Assembly (NCBI GenBank): GCA_964595905.1
Contig: CAZQSU010000033.1
Coordinates: 1 to 29,533 of the forward strand
Reading direction: 5' to 3'
DNA from: JAFDWI01 sp964595905
GTDB taxonomy: Bacteria; Actinomycetota; Acidimicrobiia; Acidimicrobiales; Iamiaceae
DNA length: 29,533 nt
Shown in pieces: positions 1 to 7,516 of this stretch. Position numbers and translations under genes: made by a program. The notes below the pieces were generated by a model, which saw nothing but the letters and a program-made list of their open reading frames with translations, was not told where the DNA came from and did no database searches. Within the stretch, counting starts at the first letter, position 1; every line of letters begins with the position of its first letter.

Positions 1-795
1 GATCACCGCCGGCACCCCGGTCGTGTCGAAACTGAAATCTGCAGCGCCGCCGACCGCTTCGGTGACCGACGCCAGGGTCGACTCGGTGCCGCCTCGCACC
101 GTGGCGGTCGCACCCAGTTCGGCAGCCAACGCCAATCGCCCCGGGTGGAGGTCGACCACGACGATCGGCGTCGCCCCCACCGCAGCGGCCGCCATGACCG
201 CGGCGAGACCCACCGCACCGGCGCCGAACACCACCAGGCTCTGGCCCTCACCGACGTCGAGGGCTTCGAGCACCGAACCGGCGCCCGTCAACAGACCACA
301 GCCCAACGGGCCCAACAACTCCAGCGGCAGTGACGGGTCGACCACGACGACATTGCGTTCGGGCACGAGCGCATGGGTGGCAAACGACGACTGTGCGAAC
401 CAGCGCGAGGCGATCTCCTCGCCCTGCGCGTCGTGCATCCGCGTCGCCCACTCCACGTCCCGCCCGGTGAGGTTCCGCATCAGGAACGTCTCGCAAGTCC
501 ACGGTGCGCCACGACGACATGCCCGGCACGTCCCGCACGAGTCGTACGAACACACCACGTGGTCGCCGACATGCACCCGGTCGACCCCGGGGCCGACCGC
601 CTCGACGATGCCGGCACCTTCGTGCCCGGTCACGATCGGGACGAGACCGAGCGCACGGGGCAACTGGTCGGTGTGGCACAACCCGGCGCCGACGATCCGC
701 ACGACGAGCTCGCCGACGCCAGGATCGTCGAGCTCGACCCGCTCCAATCGATACGGACCGTCGGCGCTTCTCAGGACCGATGCGGTGATCTCCAT
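1..795 (-). CDS. Zn-dependent alcohol dehydrogenase, C-terminal part beyond the window
   Basis: Medium-chain alcohol dehydrogenase that should oxidise an alcohol with NAD(P)+ in the cytosol. The minus-strand frame is open from an ATG at 795 to the left edge (265 codons seen; the family is usually about 350-390). It begins MEITASVLRSADGPYRLERV and shows the catalytic-zinc region GLCHTDQ, the GHEGAG signature, the four-cysteine structural-zinc loop (CGTCRACRRGAPWTC) and the nucleotide-binding GAGAVGLAA of the Rossmann half. The four-Cys loop and overall layout fit the aryl/allylic alcohol dehydrogenase branch, but substrate cannot be told. It is divergent from the downstream HtrA gene. The C-terminal end of the Rossmann domain lies outside the window. 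Confidence 0.9.
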   Translation of the reverse strand, partial: MEITASVLRSADGPYRLERVELDDPGVGELVVRIVGAGLCHTDQLPRALGLVPIVTGHEGAGIVEAVGPGVDRVHVGDHVVCSYDSCGTCRACRRGAPWTCETFLMRNLTGRDVEWATRMHDAQGEEIASRWFAQSSFATHALVPERNVVVVDPSLPLELLGPLGCGLLTGAGSVLEALDVGEGQSLVVFGAGAVGLAAVMAAAAVGATPIVVVDLHPGRLALAAELGATATVRGGTESTLASVTEAVGGAADFSFDTTGVPAVI

Positions 796-826
796 TGCCG
801 CATCCTGCCACGGCCACCGCCGCCGG

Positions 827-952
827 TCAGTTCACGGGCGCGTCGATGGGCGTGCGACCACGGCACGAGTTCCCGACGATGTTCAACCACGGCAGGAACG
901 ACGGCGTGACGCTCTTGATCGAGAAGTCGAACGACGAGTCCCTGGGGAATCG
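827..952 (-). pseudogene. Possible C-terminal gene remnant upstream of the alcohol dehydrogenase
   Basis: A 41-codon minus-strand stretch with no start codon, bounded by a stop at 953-955, reads DSSFDFSIKSVTPSFLPWLN and ends TPIDAPVN. The composition (ordered hydrophobic and polar residues, Pro-Trp, a natural-looking C-terminus) looks like real protein and unlike the Arg/Ala-rich shadow frames around it. It lies in line with, and 31 bp upstream of, the alcohol dehydrogenase start. I do not recognise the family. It could be a decayed gene end or a chance reading; an 84-codon plus-strand ORF over the same bases looks less protein-like. Confidence 0.3.
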
Positions 953-1055
953 TCACGGGCGTCCACGCCGCTCGGTCCTCACATTTTCGGCGTACGCTAC
1001 GAGCCACGCGACGACCGCACAACCGCGCGAGCAACCACCCATGGAGTGATGACCA

Positions 1056-2096
1056 ATGCTCTTGAGACCCCGCGCCGCATTCATCCCTTTCGTGCTCGTC
1101 GTCGCGTTCCTCGCTGCAGGATGTTCGTCACCGTCGCCGGCCAACGATGGATCGTCGACGACGATCGCTTCGAAGCAGGGGACGTCGAACGGGCCATCCG
1201 ACCGCATTCCCGACATCGTCCAGAACGTGTCCCCCTCGACGGTTTCGATCCACACCGACGCCGGTGACGGCAGCGGGGTCGTCTGGAACACCAGGGGAGA
1301 CATCGTCACGAACGAACACGTCACCCGTGGCGCGAAGAACATCACGGTCAGCTTCGCTGACGGAACCCATGCCGCAGCCGACCTCGTGGCCGAGGACCCG
1401 ACCACGGACCTGGCGGTCCTCCACACCGACCGAACCGGCTTGAAACCCGCGACGTTCGCGACCGCGCTCCCCCGGGTGGGCAGCCTCGCCATCGCGATCG
1501 GCAACCCACTGGGCTTCACCGACACGGTTTCCGCGGGGATCGTCTCCAGCCTGAACCGTGACATCCCGGGGTCGGCCAGCACCTCCGCGGCGCTGGTCGA
1601 TCTGATCCAGACGGATGCGGCGATCTCGCCGGGCAACTCCGGCGGCGCGCTGCTCGACGGGAGCGGTCGGGTCATCGGCATCAACGTCGCCTACATCCCG
1701 CCCGAGGCCAGCGCGGTGTCCATCGGTTTCGCGATCCCCGCCGCGACCGTGACGGATGTGGTCGATCAGCTCCTGAAGACCGGCAAGGTCTCCCACGCCT
1801 TCATGGGGCTCGTCCCTGCCACCCTCACGTCCCAGATACGCGATTCCCTCGGTGTCCACGCGACCGCCGGTGTGGTCGTCCAGAGCGTCGTGGCGGATGG
1901 GCTCGCAGCCCGGGCGGGTATCGCCGCGGGTGACGTGATCACCGCAATCGACGGCAGGTCGATCACGAATGCCGAGGGATTCCTGGCTGCACTGCGTCGC
2001 CACGATCCGGACGAGACCGTTCCGGTGGCGGTGACCCGGGGCACGAGCCACCACACGCTGCAGGTCACCCTCGTCGATCGGCCACCGGGCGGCTGA
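1056..2096 (+). CDS. HtrA/DegP-like trypsin-type serine protease, lipoprotein, with PDZ domain
   Basis: Extracytoplasmic serine protease or chaperone of the HtrA family, likely a membrane-anchored lipoprotein that handles misfolded envelope proteins. The ATG has GGAG ten bases upstream. Residues 1-22 form a signal peptide ending in the lipobox AAGC (Cys23), followed by a Ser/Thr-rich linker. The trypsin fold (about 55-240) keeps the full triad: His88 in TNEHV, Asp118 in TTDLAVL and Ser195 in GNSGGAL. A PDZ domain follows (about 250-340: GVVVQSV, AGIAAGDVITAIDG). At 346 aa it is a normal HtrA length. A second, PDZ-less HtrA lies at 10976-12046. The substrate is unknown. Confidence 0.93.
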   Translation: MLLRPRAAFIPFVLVVAFLAAGCSSPSPANDGSSTTIASKQGTSNGPSDRIPDIVQNVSPSTVSIHTDAGDGSGVVWNTRGDIVTNEHVTRGAKNITVSFADGTHAAADLVAEDPTTDLAVLHTDRTGLKPATFATALPRVGSLAIAIGNPLGFTDTVSAGIVSSLNRDIPGSASTSAALVDLIQTDAAISPGNSGGALLDGSGRVIGINVAYIPPEASAVSIGFAIPAATVTDVVDQLLKTGKVSHAFMGLVPATLTSQIRDSLGVHATAGVVVQSVVADGLAARAGIAAGDVITAIDGRSITNAEGFLAALRRHDPDETVPVAVTRGTSHHTLQVTLVDRPPGG

Positions 2097-2214
2097 GCGA
2101 CGCTCGCCGGCCAGTGACCTGGTGCCACAACAGAGCCCGATCTCCCTGGGCACCGGGTGTCCCGATCCGCGTGAAACGCGCGGCTGGTGAAGACGTCCCC
2201 GGAGTGCGCTAGTT

Positions 2215-2231
2215 TCTGACGGGTCGTCAGA
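2215..2231. promoter_or_regulatory. Palindromic operator, copy A, upstream of the acyl-CoA catabolic operon
   Basis: The sequence TCTGACGGGTCGTCAGA is a perfect inverted repeat (7-bp arms, 3-bp centre). A possible -10 element (TAGTTT, 2210-2215) abuts it, and the first gene starts 66 bp downstream. The inner 15 bp recur identically at 12176-12190 ahead of the thiolase operon. Size and symmetry fit a TetR-family operator; it does not match the KstR motif TnnAACnnGTTnnA. The binding protein is inferred, with the TetR gene at 10288 as first candidate. Confidence 0.6.
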
Positions 2232-2296
2232 TTTGGTGGCGGCGCCGCCGCAGACCTCGCGTCGCGAAGCCGATCGCCCAGACTCAGGAGCCCCGA

Positions 2297-3514
2297 GTGA
2301 ACTTCGATTTCTCCCCCGAGCAACTCGCCTTCGTCGACGAGGTGGAAGCGTTCCTCGACGCGAACGACGACCCGGAGGTGTTCGACGTCACCCGCGAGAA
2401 CATGGCCCAGATCGTCGACACCCCCAAACGCCGGGCGTTCATGGCCAAGATGGGCGAGAAGGGCTGGCTGGGTATGACCTGGCCCCAGCTCTACGGCGGG
2501 TCCGACGGCGAAGGCGTGTACGAGTACCTGTTGAACGAGGCGCTGGCCCGACGGGGCGGCCCCCAGATCGGCAAAGGCGTCGGGATCGTCGGCAAGACGA
2601 TCATCCACGAGGGCTCCGAGGACATGAAAGCCGAGTTCCTGCCCAAGATCCTGCGCAACGAGATCGAGTTCGCGGTCGGCTACTCCGAACCCAACGCCGG
2701 ATCGGATGCCGCGTCGATGAAGCTCAAGGCCGAACGGCACACGAAGGACGGTGTCGACGGTTGGCTGCTCAACGGGCAGAAGACCTGGACCACCTCGGCG
2801 CACTTCGCCGAGTGGTACTGGCTCGGCACCCGCACCGACCCGACCAACAAACACCACGGCATCACGCTCATGCTCGTGCCCCTCGATCAGGAGGGCATCA
2901 CGATCAACGGGATCTGGACGATGGGCGACGAGCGCACCAACGAGGTGTTCCTCGACGACGTCTTCGTACCCGATGCCTACGTGGTGGGCGAGGTCAACCA
3001 CGGCTTCCAGTACATCTCCCAGGCGCTCGACCTCGAACGCTTCACGATGTTCACGTTCTCGCCCATGGAGCAGCGCCTCGAGGTGCTCACCGACTACGTG
3101 AAGACCACGAAACGTGACGGCGAACCGCTCAAAGATGACCCGGTGATCCGCCAACGGCTCGCCCGCCTGCACACCGAGGCCGAAGTCGCCCGCGTGCTGG
3201 GACTCAAGGTGGTGGCCGAATCGATGAAGGGTGAAGCCGCCAACAAGGCCGGCGGGCACGTGCCACCCCCCACGGTGGAGGCGTCCGAATACAAGCTGTA
3301 CGCGACCGAGTTCTCCCAGCGTCTCGCGAATGCCTCGATGGACATCGGCGGGCCGGGCACCCAGCTGCGCGTCAAGACGCCGGACGCACCGATGGAGGGC
3401 CGCGCCGAGTCGACCTACCGCTACACCGTGATCGACACGATCGGCGGGGGCTCCTCGGAGATCCAGCGCAACATCATCGACCGACGCGGCCTCGGCCTGC
3501 CGAAGAACTTCTGA
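2297..3514 (+). CDS. Acyl-CoA dehydrogenase, catalytic-Glu subunit of a probable heteromeric enzyme
   Basis: FAD-dependent alpha,beta-desaturation of an acyl-CoA. The GTG start is preceded by CAGGAG at 2285-2290. The protein (405 aa) begins with the usual MNFDFSPEQ helix, carries the signature YSEPNAGSD (residues 129-137) and has Glu247 in the ALDLERF motif, at the position of the catalytic Glu254 of isovaleryl-CoA dehydrogenase. The FAD-binding RxQFG...Q motif of the C-terminal domain is replaced by a loop (KTTKRDGEPLKDDPVIRQRL). This loss is typical of one subunit of alpha2beta2 steroid side-chain dehydrogenases (FadE28/FadE29 type). It heads an operon with a racemase, a hydratase and the complementary dehydrogenase at 6051, and sits behind operator A. 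Confidence 0.9.
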   Translation: MNFDFSPEQLAFVDEVEAFLDANDDPEVFDVTRENMAQIVDTPKRRAFMAKMGEKGWLGMTWPQLYGGSDGEGVYEYLLNEALARRGGPQIGKGVGIVGKTIIHEGSEDMKAEFLPKILRNEIEFAVGYSEPNAGSDAASMKLKAERHTKDGVDGWLLNGQKTWTTSAHFAEWYWLGTRTDPTNKHHGITLMLVPLDQEGITINGIWTMGDERTNEVFLDDVFVPDAYVVGEVNHGFQYISQALDLERFTMFTFSPMEQRLEVLTDYVKTTKRDGEPLKDDPVIRQRLARLHTEAEVARVLGLKVVAESMKGEAANKAGGHVPPPTVEASEYKLYATEFSQRLANASMDIGGPGTQLRVKTPDAPMEGRAESTYRYTVIDTIGGGSSEIQRNIIDRRGLGLPKNF

Positions 3515-3543
3515 TCCGACCTCATCCGAAGAACCGCCGTCCC

Positions 3544-4719
3544 GTGTCCGCTCCCCCACCTTCAGCGCTCGCCGGTGTGCGCGTGCTCGATCTGGCCTCG
3601 GTCGGCCCCGCCGCGCGGGCCTCGGCGATCCTCGCGGACTACGGCGCGGACATCGTGAAGATCGCTCCGGTTCCCCGCGACGTGCAACGCCAGGTCGTGC
3701 CCGCGTTCCATGCCTACTCCGGGCAGCGACGGACCCGACGGATCCAACTCGACCTCAAGGCCGACAAAGGCCGCGAGACCTTCCTGGGACTGGCCACCAC
3801 CGCCGACGTCGTGATCGAGTCGTTCCGACCCGGCGTGCTCGACCGGCTCGGTCTCGGCTTCGGCACGCTCAGCGCCACGCGGCCCGAGATCATCCTGTGC
3901 TCCACCAGCGGCTACGGCCAGACCGGCCCGCGCGCCGCCACCGCCGGTCACGACATCGACTATCAAGCCGTCGCCGGTGCGCTGTGGAACGCCGAGCGCG
4001 CGCCCGGCGACAAGCCCGGGCTGCCTGGGGCGACGTTCGCGGATTCGGCCGGCGGTGGGATGCACGCGGTGATCGCGATCCTCGCCGCGCTGCTCCGCCG
4101 CCAGACCACCGGGCACGGCGAGCACCTCGACGTGTCGATCGCCGACGGGGTGTTGAACCTCACCTCGCTCATGGTCGACGAACACCTGGCCACCGGCGCC
4201 GAACCCGGACCCGGCCACGACATCCTCTCGGGCCGGTACGCCTGTTACAGCACGTATCAGTGCGCCGACGGTGCCTGGGTGGCCGTCGGCGCGATCGAGC
4301 ACGCGTTCTTCACGAACCTGTGCCGTGGCCTCGGCTGCGACCAATGGGTCGACCATCAGCTCGACGACGACGCCCAGCCCAAGATCCGAGCCGCGTTCAC
4401 CGTCGCGTTCGCTTCGCGGGCGCGGAGCGAGTGGCTCGATCAGCTCGGCGACGCCGACACCTGCGTCGCCCCGGTCAACACCATCGCCGAGGTCGTGGCC
4501 GACCCCCAGACCGTCGCCCGTGGCCTCGTCGTCGTGGCCGAGCACCCGACCCACGGTCGGTTCCGACAGCTCGGTCCGCTGCTCGCCGGGATGGACCCGG
4601 CCCCTGCGGTGACCCAGGTCCCCGACGTGACCCGGACCGACACCGACGCCGTGCTGGCCGACGCCGGCCTGGCGGCCGACACGATCGCCGAGCTGCGTGC
4701 CGCGGGGGTCGTCGCGTGA
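3544..4719 (+). CDS. Alpha-methylacyl-CoA racemase (CaiB/BaiF family III CoA-transferase fold)
   Basis: Probably interconverts (2R)- and (2S)-2-methylacyl-CoA so that branched or sterol-type side chains can enter beta-oxidation. GTG start, 29 bp after the dehydrogenase; the ribosome binding site is weak. The 391-aa protein begins with LAGVRVLDLASVGPAARASA and ADYGADIVKI. Racemase active-site positions are present: His136 in AGHDIDY, Asp167 in FADSAGGG and Glu252 in VGAIEHAFF, matching the His/Asp/Glu set of bacterial MCR and human AMACR. A CoA-transferase role (nucleophilic Asp167) is the main alternative, since the fold is shared. The context, acyl-CoA dehydrogenases and a hydratase, favours the racemase. 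Confidence 0.87.
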   Translation: MSAPPPSALAGVRVLDLASVGPAARASAILADYGADIVKIAPVPRDVQRQVVPAFHAYSGQRRTRRIQLDLKADKGRETFLGLATTADVVIESFRPGVLDRLGLGFGTLSATRPEIILCSTSGYGQTGPRAATAGHDIDYQAVAGALWNAERAPGDKPGLPGATFADSAGGGMHAVIAILAALLRRQTTGHGEHLDVSIADGVLNLTSLMVDEHLATGAEPGPGHDILSGRYACYSTYQCADGAWVAVGAIEHAFFTNLCRGLGCDQWVDHQLDDDAQPKIRAAFTVAFASRARSEWLDQLGDADTCVAPVNTIAEVVADPQTVARGLVVVAEHPTHGRFRQLGPLLAGMDPAPAVTQVPDVTRTDTDAVLADAGLAADTIAELRAAGVVA

Positions 4720-4727
4720 ACCCCACG

Positions 4728-4769
4728 GCCACTGCCGCTGCCACTGCCCTTGCCGATGCCACTGCCCTC
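4728..4769. repeat. Degenerate hexanucleotide tandem repeat (7 x 6 bp)
   Basis: Seven tandem hexamers: GCCACT, GCCGCT, GCCACT, GCCCTT, GCCGAT, GCCACT, GCCCTC. The GCC start is invariant and GCCACT occurs three times. The array lies between the racemase stop and palindromic repeat copy 1, so this 132-bp gap is almost wholly repetitive. No function is evident. Confidence 0.6.
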
Positions 4770-4773
4770 CGCG

Positions 4774-4822
4774 TTCTGGGTGCGGTTTCCGGACACTCCG
4801 TGTCCGGCAACCGCACCCAGAA
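4774..4822. repeat. Long palindromic repeat, copy 1
   Basis: Near-perfect 49-bp inverted repeat: left arm TTCTGGGTGCGGTT, one mismatch, CCGGACAC, a 3-bp loop (TCC), then the mirror arm. A diverged second copy occurs at 5970-6019. Both copies are followed by AATCGAACC and lie just ahead of the ribosome binding site of the next operon gene. It resembles a REP/MITE-like intergenic element, and the transcript would fold into a strong hairpin. There is no U-tract, so a classical terminator is unlikely. Confidence 0.8.
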
Positions 4823-4851
4823 TCGAACCCGTGCCACGAGGAACCGCTGAG

Positions 4852-6249
4852 ATGACCACCGAATCCGCTACCGACGACCTGCCCACCGAGATCGCCGAGT
4901 CGATCGGACAGGTGCAGTACGAAGAGGCCGGCTCGTTTCCGGTCGAGATGGGCTACGTGTACACCGGCTGCGCGTCGGTCGAGAACGGGAATCCGCTGTT
5001 CTGGGACCCGGCAGTCGCCGACGAGCTCACCGGTGGACCGGTCGCTCCGCCGTCGATGATCTCGGTGTGGTTCCGTCCCCACCACTGGGCACCGAACCGC
5101 ACCGAAGGTGCCCTGCCCCTCCAGGTGCACTTCGACCTGAAAGAGCGACTCGGGCTGCCCGAAGCCGTGATGAGCGACAACACCATCGTCTTCGGCGCCC
5201 CGGTGCGGCCCGGCGACGTGCTTGCGACCCACCAGATCCTGCGGTCGGTGTCGCCCGAGAAGACGACCAAGCTGGGGACCGGACGGTTCTGGGTGATCGA
5301 CGTCGAATACCACAACCCCGCCGGTGAGCTGGTGGCGACCGAGTCGTACACGGGCTTCGGCTATCGCCGGCCCGACAGCGCCGGTACCGACGGCGCCACG
5401 ACGAGCGCTCCCGCGGCGAACCCGATCGACCCGGCACTGATCGGCGCACCACCCGGCGACACGACCCGACCCACGGGCACCGCGTCGCGTGAGTTGACCG
5501 AGGTGTCCGAGGGCGACCGACTGCCCAGCCTGGCCCAGGGGGTGAGCGCGACCACGGTCGTGCTCGGTGCGCTCGCGAGCCGCGACTGGCGGCCCATGCA
5601 CCACGACCACGCGTTCGCCACGCTGCGCAACGGCACCCGCGACATCTTCCTGAACACCCCGAACCTCGCCCACTGGTTCGAGCGCTACCTCACCGACTGG
5701 TCCGGCCCGAAAGGCCGGCTGGGTCGCATGACGTTCCGGATGCTGGGGTCGATCTTCCCCGGCGACGAGATGGTCTTCGACGCCACCGTGCAGACCATCT
5801 CGACCGATGCGACCGGCTGCGGCTGGGTCGACCTCGACGTCGCGGTCACCGTCGACGGCGCGGTGAAGACGTCGTGTACGGCACGCATCGCACTGCCCGT
5901 CGACGAAGACGACAACCCCTGGTCAGTTCCGGGCGCGCGGGGGCCGCGGTCACCCCCCCCCGTGCCGGGTTTTGGGGTGCGGTTTCCGGACACTCCGTGT
6001 CCGGAACCCGCACCCAAAATCGAACCGACCGACCCACAAGGACCTGACCGATGGATCTCGATTTCACCCCCGAACAGGACATGCTCCGCGATGTGGTCCG
6101 TGGCATCTGTGCGACCCCGGCCATCGCCGCGGGAGTGCGCGAGCTCGAAGACGACCCCAAGGGCTACGACGACGCCTTCTGGGACCAACTCGCCAAGTCG
6201 GACCTCTGCGGCCTTCTCGTCGATGAGGCGCACGGCGGTTCGGGCATGA
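4852..6249 (+). CDS. Two-domain MaoC-like enoyl-CoA hydratase with run-on C-terminus
   Basis: Probable hydration of a 2-enoyl-CoA made by the operon's dehydrogenase. ATG start with GAGGA at 4838-4842. The N-terminal hot-dog domain (about 15-175) is of the FAS1-dehydratase/MaoC_N type. The second hot-dog (about 212-350) carries the hydratase motif SRDWRPMHHDH (Asp245, His250) and resembles the steroid hydratase subunit ChsH1. The recognisable protein ends near DNPW (residue 357, about nt 5922). The frame then runs about 108 further codons, through palindromic repeat copy 2, and stops 199 bp inside the next gene. A nine-C run (5953-5961) sits at this transition; one extra C would give a stop at 6045-6047, just before the next ATG. 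The native end is therefore uncertain. Confidence 0.85.
   Translation: MTTESATDDLPTEIAESIGQVQYEEAGSFPVEMGYVYTGCASVENGNPLFWDPAVADELTGGPVAPPSMISVWFRPHHWAPNRTEGALPLQVHFDLKERLGLPEAVMSDNTIVFGAPVRPGDVLATHQILRSVSPEKTTKLGTGRFWVIDVEYHNPAGELVATESYTGFGYRRPDSAGTDGATTSAPAANPIDPALIGAPPGDTTRPTGTASRELTEVSEGDRLPSLAQGVSATTVVLGALASRDWRPMHHDHAFATLRNGTRDIFLNTPNLAHWFERYLTDWSGPKGRLGRMTFRMLGSIFPGDEMVFDATVQTISTDATGCGWVDLDVAVTVDGAVKTSCTARIALPVDEDDNPWSVPGARGPRSPPPVPGFGVRFPDTPCPEPAPKIEPTDPQGPDRWISISPPNRTCSAMWSVASVRPRPSPRECASSKTTPRATTTPSGTNSPSRTSAAFSSMRRTAVRA
5970..6019. repeat. Long palindromic repeat, copy 2
   Basis: Second copy of the element at 4774-4822. The arms are TTTTGGGGTGCGGTTTCC plus GGACAC, and their mirror, around the same TCC loop, with one G bulge and one mismatch. 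Against copy 1 the third base pair changed from C-G to T-A on both arms, so pairing is kept. It overlaps the run-on end of the hydratase frame and lies 31 bp upstream of the next start codon. Confidence 0.8.
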
Positions 6250-7178
6250 GCCTGCTCGAAGGCGTCGTCGTGGCCGAGGAGCTCGGCCGCTCGCTCGTCC
6301 CCTCGCCGTGGTTCGTGTCGTCGGTACTCGCCGCCGGGGTCATCGGCCGAGCGGGCACCGACGAGCAGCGCGCGGCGTGGCTGCCGCGGATCTCCTCGGG
6401 CGAGTCCGTGCTGGCGATCGCCTGGCTCGAGCCCGAGAACGGGTTCGGCGCCAGAGGCGTCCAGGTGCGCGGCGCCGCAGACGGCGACGACCTGGTCATC
6501 TCCGGCACGAAGCGGCACGCGTTCTTTGCCACTTCAGCCGAACGGCTCGTGACCCTGGTGCGCACGGGTGACGCCGACGACGACATCGCCGTCGTGCTCG
6601 TCGACCCGCGCGCGGACGGGGTCACCCTCACCCAGAAGATGGGAATAGCTTCTGACACCCAGTACGACGTGACCTTCGAGGGCGTGCGGGTGCCCGCCGC
6701 CGACCGCCTCGGCGGCGCCGGCGTGAACGCCTGGGCCCAGTGGGACGCCACCATGGCCGACGGCGCGATCATCGCCGCGGCGCTCGCCAGCGGCGGTGCG
6801 CGCTATGCACTGGAGATCACCACCCAGTACGCGAAGGACCGTGAGCAGTTCGACAAGCCACTCGGCGCCTTCCAGGCGATCGCCCACTACCTCGCGAACG
6901 CCAAGACCACGACCGACGGCGCGACGCTGCTCACCTACGAGGCCGCCTGGGCCCGTTCGGAAGGACGCGACGTCACCAAGCTCGCGCCGATGGCGAAGTC
7001 GTTCGCGTGTCGGACCTACCGCGACGTGACCGCCATGGCCCAACAGGTCTTCGGCGGCGTCGGTTTCACCGTCGAGTACGACATCCAGCTCTACTTCCGC
7101 CGCGCCAAGGCATTGCAGCTCAACTGGTGGGACGAACGCGAATGCGAGAACCGCATCGCGCACACCGTGCTGGACTGA
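6051..7178 (+). CDS. Acyl-CoA dehydrogenase, FAD-motif subunit lacking the catalytic Glu
   Basis: Second acyl-CoA dehydrogenase of the operon (375 aa, start MDLDFTPEQDMLRDV). The substrate-side signature is degenerate (AWLEPENGFGARG) and the helix that should carry the catalytic glutamate reads WDATMADGAII, with none. It keeps the C-terminal FAD/dimer motifs missing from the 2297 protein: DREQFDKPLGAFQAIAH and QVFGGVGFTVEYDIQLYFRRAK. The two halves are complementary, so the active enzyme is probably an alpha2beta2 heterotetramer with the 2297 product, as in the FadE26/27 and FadE28/29 sterol enzymes. The exact substrate is unknown. The weak ribosome binding site AAGGA is at 6038-6042. It is the last gene of the operon. 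Confidence 0.88.
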   Translation: MDLDFTPEQDMLRDVVRGICATPAIAAGVRELEDDPKGYDDAFWDQLAKSDLCGLLVDEAHGGSGMSLLEGVVVAEELGRSLVPSPWFVSSVLAAGVIGRAGTDEQRAAWLPRISSGESVLAIAWLEPENGFGARGVQVRGAADGDDLVISGTKRHAFFATSAERLVTLVRTGDADDDIAVVLVDPRADGVTLTQKMGIASDTQYDVTFEGVRVPAADRLGGAGVNAWAQWDATMADGAIIAAALASGGARYALEITTQYAKDREQFDKPLGAFQAIAHYLANAKTTTDGATLLTYEAAWARSEGRDVTKLAPMAKSFACRTYRDVTAMAQQVFGGVGFTVEYDIQLYFRRAKALQLNWWDERECENRIAHTVLD

Positions 7179-7207
7179 ACCCGGCCGGCCTGGTGGGCCG
7201 TGCCTGG

Positions 7208-7339
7208 TCACAGCCCGTCGAGAAGTGATGCGAAGGCGTCGACGGCAGGCCGGATCAGTCCTTCGACGAGAAGGTCCCCGAAACCCTCTCCGAAGAACTC
7301 CCCGATCCGGTGACCCACCACCGGCGTGATCGGAACCAT
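7208..7339 (-). CDS. Possible small hypothetical protein (43 aa)
   Basis: Minus-strand ATG frame beginning MVPITPVVGHRIGEFFGEGF and ending DAFASLLDGL, with a plausible amphipathic composition unlike the Arg-rich shadow frames nearby. It is convergent with the dehydrogenase operon, 29 bp after its stop. No clear ribosome binding site precedes the ATG, and the frame stays open upstream, so it could also be the end of a decayed gene. No homology is recognised. The rest of the 7179-7516 gap shows only the ribosome binding site of the next gene. Confidence 0.3.
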   Translation of the reverse strand: MVPITPVVGHRIGEFFGEGFGDLLVEGLIRPAVDAFASLLDGL

Positions 7340-7516
7340 CGTGGGCGACGACGACCAAGGCGACTTCTGGGAGAGCCCGAGCGGCGACAAGGCATCGTGT
7401 GACCTCGACGCTCCGTGACGCCCCCGAAGAATCAACCCGGAGGACGTGACGGAGAGGGGGCGCTCCGTCGCTACGCTCTCGGGATCGCCCGCACGCGAGG
7501 GCGAAAAGGGGACAGC

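Noticed and set aside
795..1049. 84-codon plus-strand frame before the HtrA lipoprotein
   Set aside because: Weak composition and no clear ribosome binding site; the minus-strand remnant reading over the same bases looks more protein-like.
3562..5673. 703-codon minus-strand frame over the racemase and hydratase genes
   Set aside because: No family motifs and biased composition; the plus strand holds two complete enzymes.
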